Shown here piece by piece: positions 45,719-58,285 of a stretch of DNA of 64,000 bases. The stretch comes from Avena insularis (lineage: Eukaryota > Streptophyta > Magnoliopsida > Poales > Poaceae). Position 1 is the first letter of the stretch, and every line of letters starts with the position of its first letter. Where the stretch lies: the NCBI GenBank assembly GCA_023614405.1, contig CM042689.1:305265132-305329131 (forward strand), given 5' to 3'. The translations under genes were made by a program, and so were the position numbers. The notes under the pieces are model-generated. The model made no database searches. It was not told the origin of the DNA and saw only the letters and a program-made list of their open reading frames with translations.

Positions 45719-46326
45719 TCACATGCTGAAGTGGCGGTAGAAAAACGTGTAGTCGGCGTCCCTACTCCCGTCGTTGTCGCTCAGCGACTGCGGTGGACGA
45801 GAGCTACCCTGGTCGGCGTTTTCGCAGCGCCATGGCTACAATGAGGGCCCGGCCTCTTCTTCGTGGTCAAGGACGATAAGCGATGCGCCCTGGTAGGCAC
45901 GCTGCCCTACAGACGCCGAATGCGGTCGGCCTCCTCCCGCTCCCAGTCCGCCCTAGACCAGGCGCAGGCATCCGGCGCCGGCATTGGCAGCACATTGTTG
46001 AGGGACGCCTCCATGGACATCTTGAGGACAAACACGTCCTCGTCGACTAGGACGCCCAGTCCGTCGGCTTGGGCTTTGGCATGCGTAGCCTCGGCCTCTC
46101 GACGGTGAGCGTACCGGCGACTCCACCTCCCGCTTCACCGGCCGGAGTGGAGGCGTGGCGCGCGGCGACTGTGCTTGCACCAACCCGGATGAGTGTGATG
46201 GTGATGCCAAGGAAGACGAAGAGAGACCGCCCATCCTCCTCGACAGCCAGTTGGCCGTTGCATGACGCTGGGCGGCTAACGGCGGCGAGCGGGGAAGGTA
46301 TCCCAACTTAGGACGGTCACCGGCTA
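45719..46326 (-). pseudogene. S2, copy B
   Basis: Minus strand, ending FYRHFSM at TGA 45719-45721, with a TAG near 45953 and an in-frame insertion relative to copy A. Like copy A it starts abruptly at the T LTR border, so the promoter and start are missing. The basic KREVESPV segment and acidic LDHEEEAGPS segment are kept. Confidence 0.5.
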
Positions 46327-46853
46327 TGATGTCGTGGTATTGCCGACGAGTACGCCATGGAGGGGTACTCACAGAGCATATTTATAGACGTGGTGTAAGG
46401 CAGAGAGTTGGCGGGTGCGAGGTAACATAACTTACCCAGGTTCAGATCTCACAACGGTGGCAAAATTATACTCCTACTATAAATCACTATAATGGCAATA
46501 CACTAAGTTACAGAGATTGATTCATTGTGCGGGGTGTGTAAATCAATACCCTAAAGGCTCCCAGAGGCCCGGCTTATAAAGGCACTAGAACCTAGGGTTA
46601 CAGGGAAAAGTCCTAGCCGGACAGCTTACAGAGTCCTACACTAATACTAACTAGTCTTCGTGTCGTACACTCCAAGGCTCCGGGTTGGATTATGTCTGCA
46701 CCATAGCCTTCCTTTATCAGGCATGTACCTCCCTTCTGGATCTGTCTAATTGGGCCGCCCAGTAGGCCATGGGCCTTCCTACCAACTATGGGCCACCCGA
46801 ATAGCCGGATTAGAGACATGCAATGGTGATACCCATTTAGCATATCCCTAACA
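46327..46853 (-). repeat. T element 3' LTR, copy B
   Basis: 527 bases, same length as copy A. In this copy the T body follows, interrupted only by the P solo LTR. Minus-strand ends TGTTAGGG...CGACATCA. Confidence 0.72.
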
Positions 46854-46858
46854 GTAGC

Positions 46859-48571
46859 TGATGGCAACAAAGGTTGCCAATTTTTGTTGGGACTCCAAGT
46901 GCAGAGTGTTGCAGCAAGCGTCTTTTTCCCACAAAGGTGACTCGAGGGTTTAGATCAAACTCTCAGGGAATTGTGTGGATATTTGTCTTCTCCTCTTCAA
47001 GCAACCTGTAAATTAAAATAATTTTCCTTGTGTCCCCAACTCCACCAAATGGTTATAAAGCACAAGGTTTCGTATTAGTAATATGAAATATAAAATATAG
47101 AACAATCTAAAGAAATAAAGTAAAGCAAAGAAATGCAAACTAGATGATATGAAAGATAATAGAGTTGTTTTGGGGTTTTTATGAGTGATTGCAAGTAGGA
47201 AAGTATTTTTTTGTATTTTCTAAATAATAAATTGCAGAAATTATAAAACATAGTAGATGCAATGCAAAGGTGTTTCTTATGATAAAAATCGGACCGGGGT
47301 TCATGGGTTCACTTGTCTACTCTCTTTTTTTAGGTTGTGGTGATCACAAAATAATTCATCAATGATAAAGAGTCATGGAATTTTCTGTATGTGCTTGATA
47401 AAGGAATTAATATGGGCATCACATTCTAATATTAAGATAGAATACATATCTCTCTAATACTCCTCAAGAAAGGGAAATCTTCATGCAATCTTGAATTAAG
47501 AACAAATCAGAGCATAGCTTTAAGCAATATTATATGATGTTTGAAATACAAATATGCTACCTTGATCTAATAAGCTTATCAACTGTCACGAGTTAACTAT
47601 AGCACATGATTTCACTTTATCCCTAGTGAGGAAGCAAAACAAAGGTAAAAACTAAAGTAGATCTTGAATATTATGTGTCACAATTCAATTCAACCACCAT
47701 GCTACTCCATCTAACACACACTTCTCCCCATACAAGTTATTGCATACAAGTTGGATCAAAACAAGCAATTAAGAACGGGGTCCATGATATGCATCTATCA
47801 AAAGATCTTACACAAAATAGATCTATGAGGAACAAGAGAGAAATATATCAAATCATACAACAAAGATCCACCACATAGGAATTACAAATATGACCATAAT
47901 CATGTAGGGCAGCTCATATGGTACTATATCTATGAGGAACAAGAGAGAAATATATCAAGATACTCCCACAAACCCATAGCTCGATGGTGGAATACTCCTT
48001 CTTCATCATGGTGATGATGATGGAGATGTTGGAGAGGGTGGAGATCTCCCCGGAGGTGGCTCCAGCGGAGTTTACCCCTCCAATCTTTGTTGGATCTAAC
48101 TCTGTTTGGTGGTGTTTTCGTCGCTGGTGTGCTCTGTATCGAGGACGCCTTGGGGGGGGTCCTTATATAGGGAGGTCAAGAGAACTCCGTGGGTGAAGGA
48201 ATCAAGGCGATCGGACAGATGAGGAGGAAGTTAGCATGGGTGGCGCGCCCACCAAGCCTGGGCGCGCCACCTGGCTAACTTGGGTCTCTTGGCCCTCCAG
48301 GTGGGATTCTTGTGCTCCAGATGCTTCTCATGGATAAATATTTGCATTCCCAAAAGTGCAGGTCCATTTGACTTCGTATAGGTCGTGAAACATCAAAAAC
48401 ATTGAAAACAGGGTTTTTCTGCCCTGCAGGGTTATAGCCAAAATAAAGGGGGTCCTTGGTAACTCCCCAAAAATCAATATAAAACATGGATATAACATTA
48501 TATATGATGCAAATATGTGGGAAAACATGTTAACAAACTACAAAGTTCATATTTGCATTTTACATGCATTA
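46859..48571 (-). mobile_element. P solo LTR (copy B)
   Basis: 1713 bases flanked by GTAGC at 46854-46858 and 48572-48576. Outer dinucleotide on the right is TA instead of CA. Over the first ~245 bases it differs from the copy-A LTR at about 6 positions but the two LTRs of P differ at about 27. It is thus the duplicate of the copy-A insertion after LTR-LTR recombination. It lacks the R insertion. Confidence 0.94.
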
Positions 48572-48576
48572 GTAGC

Positions 48577-49150
48577 CCCCGGAGAACTCCAAGATCTTGC
48601 GATGTCTTGCCTTTCAGGTTTGAATGCCCCGTCTAGGTGATGTTGGAAAATCGTCAAGCAATATCTTATAGTCCTCCATATAACCCTGCAATTTTCTCCA
48701 TCTTCAACATGTAAGTTCGAGAATCACTGAGTCTTCCATCTTACTCTTCCCGTAGTCGGATAAGATCCGTCCATGCCGGAATCTTCAGATGGGAATGTTT
48801 GTCTGATGTTGTCAGTAAGATGACGTAGGCTACAACCTACGCTACCTTAAAACTCACATATGGTAGTGGTTTAATCATAGATATTTCCCCGCGCTTGAAA
48901 TACAAAACGTCAAGCGGCAACAGGGGGACGTGGCGAAGTTTCCACGCATGCACGTCGTCCATGCGTTGACCGTTAGATAATCTCGCACGGACCTTGACGC
49001 CAGGGCTATATATTTTTATTTTGGAGGATATTTTCCTTTACCCGCATTCTTCACATGTGTCTTCTTTTTCCTCTCGCCAAGGCCTCCTCAAGATCCACGC
49101 ACAAGAAAACTCTAATAGTCGCTTCACCTCCCATTCCCTTTCCCCCTCCA
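48577..49150 (+). other. T leader before the antisense gene
   Basis: Begins CCCCCGGAGAACTCC, the remainder of the T polypurine tract on the opposite strand. Noncoding promoter region of the antisense gene. Confidence 0.65.
49007..49014 (+). promoter_or_regulatory. TATA box of the T antisense gene
   Basis: TATATATT, 144 bases before the first ATG at 49151 and 172 before the in-frame ATG at 49179. The R gene has its TATA box 124 bases before the ATG. Confidence 0.55.
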
Positions 49151-50316
49151 ATGGCCAAGAAGCAGCAGTTCTCCATCGATGGCGGCGCCCGATGATGGTT
49201 CAAAGAAACCATCTTCCAACATGCAGATCCCGCGGGAGGGGCTAGTGGTGACAGTCTCTGCGGTGGTGGAAACCATCGACGGTGACCAAAAGATGGCGGC
49301 ATTCGAGCCACTAGAGGAAGAAACTAACTCCCACAAGGGGGTCTGGAGAGGCTTGGATCTCTCCGCTGTGGACCTAAAGGAGCTAGTCACCAAAGGGTAC
49401 CTTCCTTCAGCGGAGGAATTGGTCTAGCGGCCAGTGTCGGACAGCGAGGTGGTCCCTTCACCCCTTGTTGGAGAAAACATGTACCTTAAGGCGCATCTAG
49501 TACGCGGCGTCGCCCTCCTGGTCTCCGACTTCTTCCTGCAAGTCCTCCAACATTTCCGGGTTCTTCCTCGCAACCTTTCTCCTAACAGCATTCTTGCACT
49601 TAGCAACTTTGTAGCTTTGTGTGAAAGATACCTAGGAATTAGGCCTAGGTTAGGTATATTTATATATTTCTTCACCATCAAGACGAAATTTGGAGATAGT
49701 AAGGACAAGCTTAGGAATTGTGGAATGATTAGTTTTAAGATCTGGCCTGGTCGGCAGTTCCCCGACATCGTAGGACACGAGTCCTGCAAGAACTAGTAGA
49801 TGAGGTATTTCTACGGCCTAGACATCCCTCTAGCCGGCCAAGAAAGCTTCTACCCCGACTTCATCAATGGGGAAGCCACCACATGGAGGTTCCAAGCCCT
49901 CCTACCCTCCAATGATGAAGCCTCTCATGCCATAAGGCGGATAGAATGGCTCATTGACAGTGGCTTGACCGGCTTGGACCTAGCCATGTGCTGGTTCGTC
50001 AGGCGGATCCAACCCCCACAGCATCACGTGAATCCGATGCATGAGTTAATGAAGGATAGGAAATATACCCTTGAGATCTCTGAGGATAATTTCTGCAACG
50101 ACTCCATCAAGCTCCGTCTTAAGGACAACGTTAAGGTGAGGGACCGGAAGCATGGCTTCACTATCACCGATGACATGTTCAAAGATAGCAAATGCCCAAA
50201 GGTACTTTGATTCCTGTATTGTTTGTATATACTCCAACTTTTCCTTCTTGGATGCATCAATCCATCTAACACTTTATCCATTAACAGTTGGGTAACTTGG
50301 AGGACAATGACATGGC

Positions 50317-51874
50317 TGATACGTCGGAAACGTATCTATAATTTTTGATGCTACATGCTTGTTTACTATCTACTTTTCTTTGCTTTGTCTACACTTTGAG
50401 GTGTTTTTATATGTTTTCTGGTACTAACCAATTAACAAGTTTACACAGTGCCAGTTGCGTGTTTTCTTCTGTTTTTGGTTCCAGAAAGACAGAAAATCAA
50501 TATTCTCGAAATTGGATGGGGAAAAAAAGGCAAAGTCAATATTTTACCGTGGTCAACACGAAGCCAGAATACGAGACGGAGGAGGCTCACCAGGGGGCCA
50601 CACCCCCTAGCCAGCAGGTGGGCCACCACTGCGCTGAAGCCACCACAGTGGCCCCCCTGCCTCGCCTCTTCGCCTATAAAGTCCCCCCGATGCCAAAACC
50701 CTAGACACCTGATCAAAACTCCACGAAACCGTCTGTAGCCACCGCCACCATCATCCCTAGATCGGGGGATCTGAAGCTCTTCCCGGCACCCTGTCGGAGG
50801 GGAGATCATCCCAGAGGCCTTCTTCATCATGCCAGCCTCCGGTATGAAGCGTGAGTAGTTCCACCTTGGACTACATGTCCATGTAGTAGTTAGATGGTTG
50901 TATCTCCTCCTTGTGCTTTCATGTATAGATCTTGTGAGCTTCGTTCATGATCAAGATCTAATCTATTTGTAATCATGCATGTTGTGTTTGCGGGGGTCCG
51001 GTGGATATTGAGATTACTATGTCAGATTGATTAATGGTTTTGTCTTATTGATTCTATCATGTCTATGTTTTTTGTGATCTTGCATGCTCTCTGTTGTTAG
51101 TAGCTATGTTGGCCAAGTAGTTGCTAGTGACTCCAAGAGGGGGTATTTATGCTCGATAGTGGGTTCATGCCTCTATTTACCAAGGGAAGTGACAGAAATC
51201 TCTACGGTTGTAGATGTGATGTTGCCACTAGGGAGAAAACAACAGTCTCTTATTCATGGAAAAATTGGATTGTTTACCTTACACACTTTGCTTAAAGCAG
51301 TTGTTTGTTGCTTGCAACTTAATCTTTGGAGGGGTTGGATGATAACTTTGAAGGTGGAATTCTAGTCATAGATGCAGTTGGATGGCGGTCTATGTATATT
51401 GTTGTATTGCCCAATCGAATCTCATAGGATCTTTGTGTCTAGTATTGCATTGTTATGCCTTGCTCAGTCCTGTAAATTGCCCTGCTGTAATTTGTTTACC
51501 CAGTATGCCATGTTTGTTTATCTAAGTAGAACACCTCTAGTGAACTATGGACCCTGGTCCAATCTTTACCATTGATACATCTTCCACTGTTACAGTTTAC
51601 CTGCTGCAAACCATCATCAACTTTCACAGCATACAGTTAATCCTTTGTTACAGTAACCGGTGAGATTGACAACCTCACTATTCGTTGGGGCAAAGTCTTG
51701 AGTTTGTGTTGTGTAGGTTTCCACGTTGCTTGAAACACCTTTGAGAGGTTTCCTTCCTCCTACTATTTCGATAACCTTGGTTTCTTACTGAGGGAAGACT
51801 TGATGTTGTGCTGCTTCACACCTTGCTCTTGGGGTTTCCCGATGAAGTGCTCCCACGTCAACACGACACCATCA
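50317..51874 (+). repeat. Q 5' LTR
   Basis: 1558 bases, homologous to solo LTRs 16343-17892 and 19936/38589-40085. Confidence 0.93.
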
Positions 51875-51881
51875 AGTTCTC

Positions 51882-51899
51882 TGGCGCCGTTGTTGGGGA
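51882..51899 (+). promoter_or_regulatory. Q primer-binding site
   Basis: TGGCGCCGTTGTTGGGGA, one base off the Athila-type tRNA-Asp complement. Confidence 0.8.
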
Positions 51900-52105
51900 G
51901 GCTAAGGACGTCTTCACAAGGGGAGTCCTCCTCAACCTCTCTCTTTACTTTGTTTTTAGTTTGCTTAGTTTCTTTTGCTTGGTTTTGTTTGCCTCTTTTT
52001 ATCAAAAACTCCAAAAAAAAATAGTCTAGTTTGGTTTGCTTTCTCTTATCAAAAACACAAAAAAAATTAGTTCCTACTCTAGTTGCCACCTTGCTCTAGC
52101 TCACC

Positions 52106-52717
52106 ATGTTGTTCCCCAAAGTTCGCCCTGAAGGACCTTTCGATAGGTAGTGGCTCTATAATTGGGAAAGAAAATATTGAATGATTCTTTAATCATGTTA
52201 GCAAACATGAGGATATTAAGGATAGATCTATAGCAGAACTTGCTCCTAATTATGAAATTGTTGTAGCTTCTTTAGTTCATATGTTGGAGTCTAGGTTAGT
52301 TAGCCTTAACCCCATGATACAAATTTTGTTCCTAAAACTAAAAGAAGAAAAGAATGCTGAAAAGAGAGAATTTATTCTTGAAACTTTGCTCAAAGAGTTC
52401 CATGATGTTACTAAGGAAGCCAAAAAGTTCTTTGAGCATTTTGATATGCTAGGCTCATGTGTATATGTTGTGGGTACTTCTGATAAAACTAAGCCTAGAG
52501 AGGAATTTAAGATACCATACCCTTTAAGCTTGTTGGGATGCATGAGGCCTTTGAAAAGAATTTTGATTGGATTGTTCCTGAAAATCCTTTTGATGAAAGT
52601 AGTAAACCAAAGAGAGATGAGAAGGGATCCTCCAAAACTCATTTGGATGAGATACCTTTCATAGTTGAATATTTTGCAAGTATTGATGTTAATGCTTCCT
52701 CATTTGAAAATACTTGA
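52106..52717 (+). pseudogene. Q internal ORF, unknown
   Basis: Starts MLFPKVRPEGPFDR and carries early stops. A longer coding-like run contains FFNHVSKHEDIKDRSIAELA, then MLESRLVSLNPM, KNAEKREFILETLLKEFHDV and AKKFFEHFDMLGSCVYVVG, open from 52281. A frameshift near 52560 leads to a natural end SIDVNASSFENT at TGA 52715-52717. The product is small, helical and charged. I do not know its role; it could be a remnant of gag or an element-specific protein. The rest of the interior, 52718-55372, is noncoding. Confidence 0.6.
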
Positions 52718-54169
52718 TTTCTTGCTTCTTGTGCCTAACTTAAAGGCGTTAAAAAAAGTACTTGTTGGGAGATAACCCAAGAGTTTCCTTGAGTCTTGGA
52801 AGTTATTACTTCAGTAATGACCTCTCCTTATCCTTTTTTTTGTTTTTTGTGCCAAGAATGACATCTAATGAGAGGAAGTAAGATATGTGGAGTTGCTGTC
52901 CCGAAACAGATTTCTGTCCTCCACCATAAAAATTTATGAGGAGTATCTGTAAGTCAAATTGAGTTGAAAATTTACGAATAAATCCCCCAGTATGTTAGCT
53001 AACTTTCGTTAGTTGAACACTTTTTGATTTGAGCAACAGAAGATTTTCGAAAAAAATCGGTTTCTACCTGCTGGTCTGTTTTGACAAATTTCTGCCATTA
53101 TTTGCATTTGCTTCTTATTGATTCATTTTTGAGTTCTTTTTGGGGAAATTGAGCTTTTTGAAGGAGTTGCTACAGTATATTGTGTTTTTAGTGAATTTTT
53201 TTGCTATTCTAAAGCTAAACCCAAAGGTATATTATCTTTTGAATACACTAATGTTGCTAATGAAGATTGTGTGAAGTTTTGTATGAAGGAAAAATTTCAG
53301 GTGTGGAGAGAGAATGATGTAATGAGATGAAGAATGAACAAAAGCTCAAGATTGGGGATGCCACCCAGGTGTCACCCCAAAAAATATCCAAGAGGTACAA
53401 GCGTCAAAGCTTGGGGATGCCCAAGGCATCCCCTTCTTCATCAATAAAAAGCTCAGGTCTTTCTAGACACTTCGTTTTTATTGTTTCATGAATTGTTGTC
53501 TTGTTCTTGGAGCGTCTTAGTTTTTGTTTGTTTTCTTAGTTTAGTTTGTTTAGTTTGCTTGAATAAAGTAGTTTGGACCCCCGTTCTCTCTGTGTTGTTT
53601 CAAATAAATTGATTGGTGTTGGAAAGGAGTAGAAAGTTATTGCTTGAAAGTGCAACAGGAGCTTGCATTGACTGTGACTTAGACTTTAGCATGACATGAT
53701 AGGTGTTGTTTTGACCTTATGCTTAGTGACTATTGATGTAGCATGACTTGTTCCAAACAATTGGGATTGCTTAGTGTCCCTTGAAAGAATCATGCGTTGT
53801 TTTAGCATACAAAAGCATAGTATTGTGGTATTCTCCTTTGATGCTTTGTTTGGGTTGACTTGGCACATGCTCACACCATGTTACGACTATGAACGAGTCA
53901 TCACAGCCTCTATGATCATTTATTCCTTGACTTGTAGTACCACTTTATGCTTTGATTAGTAATGTTTTGTCGCTCTGCATGATTATGGTCATTATTGCTC
54001 TCTTAGTTGGTTGCTCCCAGTCTTTTGCTAGCCTCCACTTGTATGAGTAAGCTCTACTCATGCTTCCAACTCTTAAGAAACCAAGTTATTCCAAAGTGTC
54101 CACTATAAATCCCTATGCATGGTGTGTTACACCATTCCAAGTATATTCTTGTTTTCAGCTATCTTCCAA

Positions 54170-54880
54170 TTAAAAAGTATTTTGTTATGTGAAAACTTAG
54201 TGATTAAAGCCCTCCAAACTTGATGGCACACTTTATATTCCTTGCCCCTAATAAACTTGAACCATTGTGTCATCTATGTTGTATATGCTTGCACTTACAC
54301 GTTGGAATTGGCAGAACCGTGCTATCACGGGGAACGTTTTCAACATTGCACTTGTACTTTGTACACAGTTGATATCATGCTCTTTTGTCTATGGATGTCA
54401 CCGGTGTGAAATAAAGAGGAAGCTTGTAAGTCCATGGAGTTATGTATTTTGTGTTAGAGAAATGCCTGGGCCGCTAGCCCAAGCCATGCCTAATCATGGT
54501 GGAAACTTGCAGCATCACCATAATGAGCATTCTGTGAAGCATCCTCAATAAAAAGCTATGCACATAGTAAATAAAAAGATCGTTGAGATGCTCATTGTCT
54601 GCTTGCCTTGTTATTTTGGTTATGGGATAGATCCTGTACCATGTGCAAGGGGTACCCCGTTGGCGGTTCTCTATGATACGCATGTACTTACTATGACAAG
54701 AACTTACATGTGACTAAAGTTGAGTAGAATGCGGTGCGTCCCTCGTATTCAAGGGACATGAGATTTCCAACTTATACTTTTTCAAGCATATACTCCATAG
54801 TTTGTTCACTTTAACCTTAATCACTTCAAGATGCTTATGATAGGGGCAATGAGGACTGAAAGCTAACAAGTACCATAATT
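54170..54880 (+). repeat. Block shared with W 3' interior
   Basis: Colinear with about 35830-36520 of W at roughly 90% by eye, noncoding. It shows Q and W share internal sequence although their LTRs differ. Confidence 0.85.
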
Positions 54881-55372
54881 TTTCGAAGCTCTTTTTAGAA
54901 CTTCAAATCCCTGCTTCCCTTTATGAAGGGCCTTTATTCCACTATTATATTGAGTCTCCACCTTATACCTTTAGGCACCATTAAGAGAGCATAGTTGTCA
55001 TTCTTAGTTCTATGTGCAGTGTCCCAAAACTTATTGATTGATGCATATTGTTGATATTGCTTGTTCTTGTGCTATTTGTATCTAGTCACTCTTATGAACT
55101 TTGAAGGTGTCCTATGCATCTATTTGCTACTCCATGAGGGACAATCTGAATGCCACTATGCCATGTTTTCTGTATGTGAAACATACAAACGTTTTTCAAT
55201 GCATGTTATTCATGATCTTTGTTTGTAGCATTTTATGTTGCATGCATAGTTACTATGTCCTATTGTTATAACTCCATTTTTCATGCACATGTTTAGAGGT
55301 CTTTGATCCCAGCTTTCAATGCTTGAAAATGGTTTGATCTTGGTTTTGACGGTGCATGTCACCTCAAAACAC

Positions 55373-55989
55373 TTTGCTTAAAGCAGTTGTTTGTAGCTTA
55401 GATAACCTGAAGCAGTTCTTTGTTGCTTGCAACTTAATACTGGAGGGGGTTCAGATGATAACCTGAAGGTGGACTTCTAGTCATAGATGCAGTTGGATGG
55501 CGGTCTATGTATATTGTTGTATTCCCCAATCGAATCTTATAGGATCTTTGTGTCTAGTATTGCATTGTTATGCCTTGCTCAGTCCTGTCAATTGCCCTGT
55601 TGTAATTTGTTTACCCAGCATGCCATGTTTGTTTATATAAGGAGAACACCTCTAGTGAACTATGGACCCTGGTCCAATCTTTACCATTAATACATCTTCC
55701 ACTGTTATTGTTTACTTGCTGCAAACCATCATCACCTTCCACACCATACAGTTAATCCTTTATCACAGCAACCAGTGAGATTGACAACCTCACTGTTCGT
55801 TGGGGCAAAGTCTTGAGTTTGTGTTGTGCAGGTTTCCGTGTTTCTTGCAACACCTTTGAGACATTTCCTTCCTCCTACTGGTTCGATAACCTTCGTTTCT
55901 TACTGAGGGAAGACTTGCTGCCGTGCTGCTTCACACCTTGCTCTTGGGGTTTCCCGACGAAGTTCTCCCACGTCAACACAGCATCATCA
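55373..55989 (+). repeat. Q 3' LTR, truncated
   Basis: Matches from about 51281 of the 5' LTR to its end; the first ~0.96 kb is absent. Confidence 0.88.
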
Positions 55990-58285
55990 ATGGCTACCCA
56001 AGTCTATGATCCCAAGATGAAGGATGTCACTGTCATGTCCGACGATGATGCCTCGAGGGATCATCCGGCTCCGGTAGCGCGAAAGCGGAAGAGCTCCACC
56101 TCTAACGCTGCTGTCGCAGGCAATAAAAATAAAGTGGGGTCTCCAAGAAATCCACCGCCTTCCTAGAGGCGGAGAAAAGAAAGCCTACCGGCATCCCATT
56201 GACCAAGGCACCAACCGTTGTGTAAGGCCTCTTTTCTTCGACTTTGTCATTTTTGCTGCTCCTTTCTGTACTTATACTTATCATTTGTATGTTTTAGAAA
56301 AATAACCAGTTTGAGTTTGATGAAGACCTCCAAAACTTCTGGAGACTCCAAGAACATTCGTGACATGCTGACCCAGTCATCTCCCTCCATCGCTCCCCCG
56401 ACCCCTGCTGCCAAGCCATCTGCAGGCCCTGCCATATTGCCATCCACCACTGCGCCTGAAACCTCCTTCATGGAGGTGGACAAGACTCCTTCTCAGGATG
56501 TCCTGAGCACTATCGGTTTGGATGTCGTACCCGATGGCTAGGAGACGCAGGAAAGCACCTCCTCTAAAGTGGCTGAAGCTCCGGCTAAGGATGCCACCGA
56601 GAAAGGGAAGGACTTGATGGTGAGAGCTGATACCGCGGTGACCACGAGCTAGGTGGAAGCCTCAAGGCAGCCTAGGGTCACTTTTGCCCCTGCAACTAGA
56701 ACTCCTGGCGCATCTTTGACTACTTCGACATATGGACTTGAGGAGTTTCTTAAGCAGGCGGAGATCCTTCGACGAAATACAGTTGCTTTCAACAACCTCT
56801 ACTCGTAGGCCGCTAATAACCTCAAGATCATTGTCTTTGTAAGTCTACGATACCTTCGCATCTCACGTATATATTCCACTGTAGCCCCCAAGTACTTGAC
56901 GGAAAAGCATAGGTCTTTTGGTCTGAGTGCTCTAAGAGTGACCAAGTGAAGAAACTTGATAATGTAGCCCCCGAGTATCTAGTTTGAATGAATAATTCCA
57001 ACTAGATACTCTCAGAGTAGCATACGTAGTGTTGTAAATTTCTATACTGTACCCCCAAGCCTCTAAATGAGACTGAATAGTTCCGACTAGATGCTTTAAA
57101 AAGGACTAAGCATAGCTTTGAGTAAAAACTCATACTATAGCCCCGAGCCTCTAGGTAAAACTTGTCAAAGTTCTGGCTAGATGCTCTAAGAATACAAAGC
57201 ATTGTATTTATGCATACTGAAAATGCTTGAAAGGTCGCCACCAATGAGAAATTTGTTGAGATCCGCAAAGAATTGTAAGCCGAAAAGGGTAAAACTGCCT
57301 TTTTGAAGAAACATACCACCAAAAATAAGAGTCTATTTTCTTTTCAGTTCCTTTGTCAAAGCTTGCCTTCTTCCGAGTACTCATAGTGCTTGTATTTCTC
57401 CGTCTTGCATAAGTTGTTGCCAAGGCCAAGAGCATTGTTGAGCAATCCAAGAATATTCAAGAGCTCGACAATGAAAATAATATTTTGAAGCAGGAGAGAG
57501 CTGAGTCACTCAAGATGCATGAAGAGGCAATGATATTTTTGCAAGAATCCGCTGCCACCAAGATGAACAGTCCGAAGGAAAAAATTGTACTCCTCAAGGA
57601 ACAAAAGAAGGCTACCGACGAGCAGAACGCACGAAGCCTTGAGGCGTACAAGAATCTCTAGAAGGAACGAGACACCTTGGCAGAGACCTGCAAACAAGCC
57701 GAGACCAGCATCTTTGGTAAGCTTTCGCCGTATTCCTTTATAATTTTCTGCAAGGCGGATACTTGGTGTAGTTATTGAACTCATGTCCTTAGTCTTTGTC
57801 GGAAATGCAGCCCCCATTAGCCTAGCCAACTTGGCAGAAAATGCTCCGCCTCTAAAGGAGTGCATGGTTCTTGTAGGGAACTTCATCAACACTGCCATTG
57901 CCCAGGCCAATGAGATATCCAAACCCCTTGACATCAATATTAAAGTCGTGGACTCCGTCATGAAGTACTCAGAAATTCTCCGCCGAGCGCAATGTGAGCT
58001 GGAAAGCTTCTTCAATTTGGGTTGGTTGATGCTAGGATGGCCTTGACCATGACTAAGGTGCATTACAACAACGCTGACATTGACATGGTAACCTCTAGGA
58101 TGCCCACCAGTAACGAGGAAGCTAATGAGGTCGACAACGATGCCATCTAGGCCTCCCTCGCCGACTATGACACCAGATTTTCCAAACTAGTCAAGGCTGA
58201 TGTGTTTGTGCCCTTGGAAGTCCTGGACAATGAGCCAGCGGAGTCTGATTCACCGAAGACTGTCAACTTTGCTGATGATTCCTAG

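Larger units (their letters stand above)
43555..46875. repeat. Segmental duplication, copy B
   Basis: Colinear partner of 1-3265. Differences are mostly single substitutions and small indels. The stretch 46525-46875 is identical to 2915-3265. Confidence 0.93.
50317..55989 (+). mobile_element. Q: non-autonomous LTR retrotransposon with truncated 3' LTR
   Basis: Flanked by ATGGC at 50312-50316 and 55990-55994. 5' LTR 50317-51874 (TGATACGTCGGAAACG...ACACCATCA), PBS 51882-51899, one short broken ORF, long noncoding interior, and a 3' LTR reduced to about 55373-55989. The missing ~0.96 kb of that LTR and the polypurine tract were lost in one deletion. No polymerase genes. Removing it restores the exon frame NLEDNDMATQVYDP of the T antisense gene. 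Confidence 0.92.
49179..58285 (+). pseudogene. T antisense gene (aORF), Transposase_28-like, multi-exon, amber-riddled
   Basis: Exon 1 (49179-50201, 341 codons, one frame with three TAG) carries HLVRGVALLVSDFFLQVLQH, LCERYLGIRPRLGIF and later CWFVRRIQPPQ. It is homologous to the R antisense gene. The original start may be the ATG at 49151, now out of frame. Intron 1 is 50202-50287 (phase 0, same as R). Exon 2 is 50288-50316 plus 55995-56221, split by Q, with a frameshift near 56150. Exon 3 is 56298-56838 (TAG at 56539, 56650, 56806). A small exon near 57230 is possible. A coiled-coil exon (about 57425-57720) has SIVEQSKNIQELDNENN and a TAG at 57659. A final exon from about 57803 ends near 58285 with TAG at 58148 and 58283. 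Function unknown; splice sites inferred. Confidence 0.75.

Noticed and set aside
49179..58285. Amber codon reassignment or programmed UAG readthrough
   Set aside because: The gene also has a frameshift and a transposon insertion in exon 2, so it is dead; methylation-driven CAG-to-TAG decay explains the pattern more simply.
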